DNA of 5,663 nt. It comes from an uncultured beta proteobacterium (GTDB lineage: Bacteria; Pseudomonadota; Gammaproteobacteria; Burkholderiales; Rhodocyclaceae). Positions 5,339 to 5,663 of the stretch are shown here, one piece after another. The notes under the pieces are model-generated. The model was not told the origin of the DNA and searched no databases. It saw only the letters and a list, made by a program, of their open reading frames with translations. The position numbers and the translations under genes are program-made. Within the stretch, counting starts at the first letter, position 1, and every line of letters starts with the position of its first letter. Location of the stretch: positions 1-5,663 of the forward strand of contig CAIVZW010000039.1 of assembly GCA_903910495.1 (NCBI GenBank). The letters run 5' to 3'.

Positions 5339-5424
5339 CCGTTCGTGGTGAGCTTGTCCCTCAAGGGGACTTCCTGCGGGGCGTCGAACCATGAACGGCC
5401 CTTCGACAGGCTCAGGGCGAACGG
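5339..5424. repeat. Three-armed palindromic intergenic repeat with a small insertion
   Basis: CCGTTCGTGGT (5339-5349) can pair with ACCATGAACGG (5388-5398, 10 of 11) or in part with CGAACGG at 5418-5424. GAGCTTGTC (5350-5358) pairs with GACAGGCTC (5405-5413, 8 of 9), GTCGAA (5383-5388) with TTCGAC (5402-5407), and GCCCT (5398-5402) with AGGGC (5414-5418). From memory, the layout resembles short palindromic repeats common in beta- and gammaproteobacterial intergenic DNA. Compared with that recalled form, about 27 bases (5359-5385) seem to be inserted after GTC, ending in a second GTC. Part of the insert makes a small hairpin with the flank (GTCCC 5356-5360, GGGAC 5366-5370). It lies between convergent genes, the usual place for such elements. 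Confidence 0.65.
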
Positions 5425-5456
5425 GTTTTGGGCTAATGACTATTCTGGGATCAGAT

Positions 5457-5485
5457 AAAAAGGCTCCGTTCAGGAACCTTTTTTT
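5457..5485. terminator. Rho-independent terminator, probably bidirectional
   Basis: AAAAAGG (5457-5463) pairs with CCTTTTT (5477-5483), then after one mismatch TCC (5465-5467) pairs with GGA (5473-5475), around the loop GTTCA. A run of seven T follows on the plus strand and a run of five A on the other side supplies a T-run for the minus strand. It lies between the end of the 5S-like gene (170 bases upstream) and the end of the convergent Bug-type gene (40 bases away), so it can serve both. Confidence 0.7.
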
Positions 5486-5524
5486 CTGCCCTCGTTTTCA
5501 CACGCCAGGCAAACGCTCTGGCGT

Positions 5525-5663
5525 TCAGTCAAGCTTGATCCCCGAGCGGGCGATGACGCCGGCCCAGGCAGCGGTTTCACGCTTGAGCAGCGCGGCAAAC
5601 TGTTCCGGCGTGCCTCCCGCTGTTTCAGCGCCGGCAGCCAGTAGGCGCTGCTGCACATCGGGC
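5525..5663 (-). CDS. Bug/TctC-family periplasmic solute-binding protein, C-terminal fragment
   Basis: Only the last 45 full codons are in the window; the gene continues past the right edge. The visible end reads PDVQQRLLAAGAE, then GGTPEQFAALLKRE, then WAGVIARSGIKLD and stop. This is the standard C-terminus of Bug proteins, the periplasmic binding components related to the tripartite tricarboxylate transporter. The family binds small carboxylates and similar compounds and is greatly expanded in Bordetella, Cupriavidus and other betaproteobacteria. The ligand cannot be told from this piece, and whether the neighbours are transport or metabolic genes is unseen. The gene converges on the 5S-like gene and shares the terminator at 5457-5485. 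A link to dicarboxylate or pyruvate metabolism is tempting but unproven. Confidence 0.88.
   Translation of the reverse strand, partial: PDVQQRLLAAGAETAGGTPEQFAALLKRETAAWAGVIARSGIKLD

Overview
The window comes from a GC-rich proteobacterium, most likely a betaproteobacterium. This is inferred from base composition, from the C-terminus of a Bug/TctC-type solute-binding protein at the right edge, and from a short palindromic repeat resembling elements common in beta- and gammaproteobacteria. No rRNA or other taxonomic marker is present, so a closer placement (for example Rhodocyclales) is only a guess.

The core is a split, divergently transcribed set of genes for a biotin-dependent carboxyl-transfer enzyme. 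Reading left on the minus strand from about 3257 are an acyl-CoA carboxyltransferase (12S/MmdA/PccB type), a 77-residue protein resembling the soluble C-terminal part of OadG/MmdD/MmdE, and a biotin carboxyl carrier protein very like the 1.3S subunit of transcarboxylase. Reading right from 3731 is a pyruvate/oxaloacetate-type carboxyltransferase (5S/PycB/OadA-alpha type). Neither a biotin carboxylase (ATP-grasp) nor a membrane beta decarboxylase is encoded here. The simplest reading is a methylmalonyl-CoA:pyruvate transcarboxylase: the 12S part would take CO2 from methylmalonyl-CoA, the biotin carrier would move it, and the 5S part would place it on pyruvate to make oxaloacetate, or the reverse. 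That reaction belongs to the methylmalonyl-CoA route of propionate formation or oxidation. Two features are not classical: the extra OadG-like small protein, and changed active-site motifs in the 5S-like subunit.

The 473-base divergent region (3258-3730) holds a good sigma70-type promoter for the minus operon, a 19-bp near-perfect palindrome just upstream of its -35, a second 9-bp inverted repeat, and a hairpin plus T-rich tract just before the 5S-like gene that could act as an attenuator.

Left of the operon, also on the minus strand, is a 325-base gap with a candidate promoter. It is followed by a membrane-anchored Mrr-type restriction-endonuclease-fold protein with an altered catalytic motif, and possibly by the start of an overlapping gene that runs off the left edge. 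Right of the 5S-like gene are a three-armed palindromic repeat carrying a small insertion, a probable bidirectional terminator, and the convergent 3' end of the Bug-family gene.
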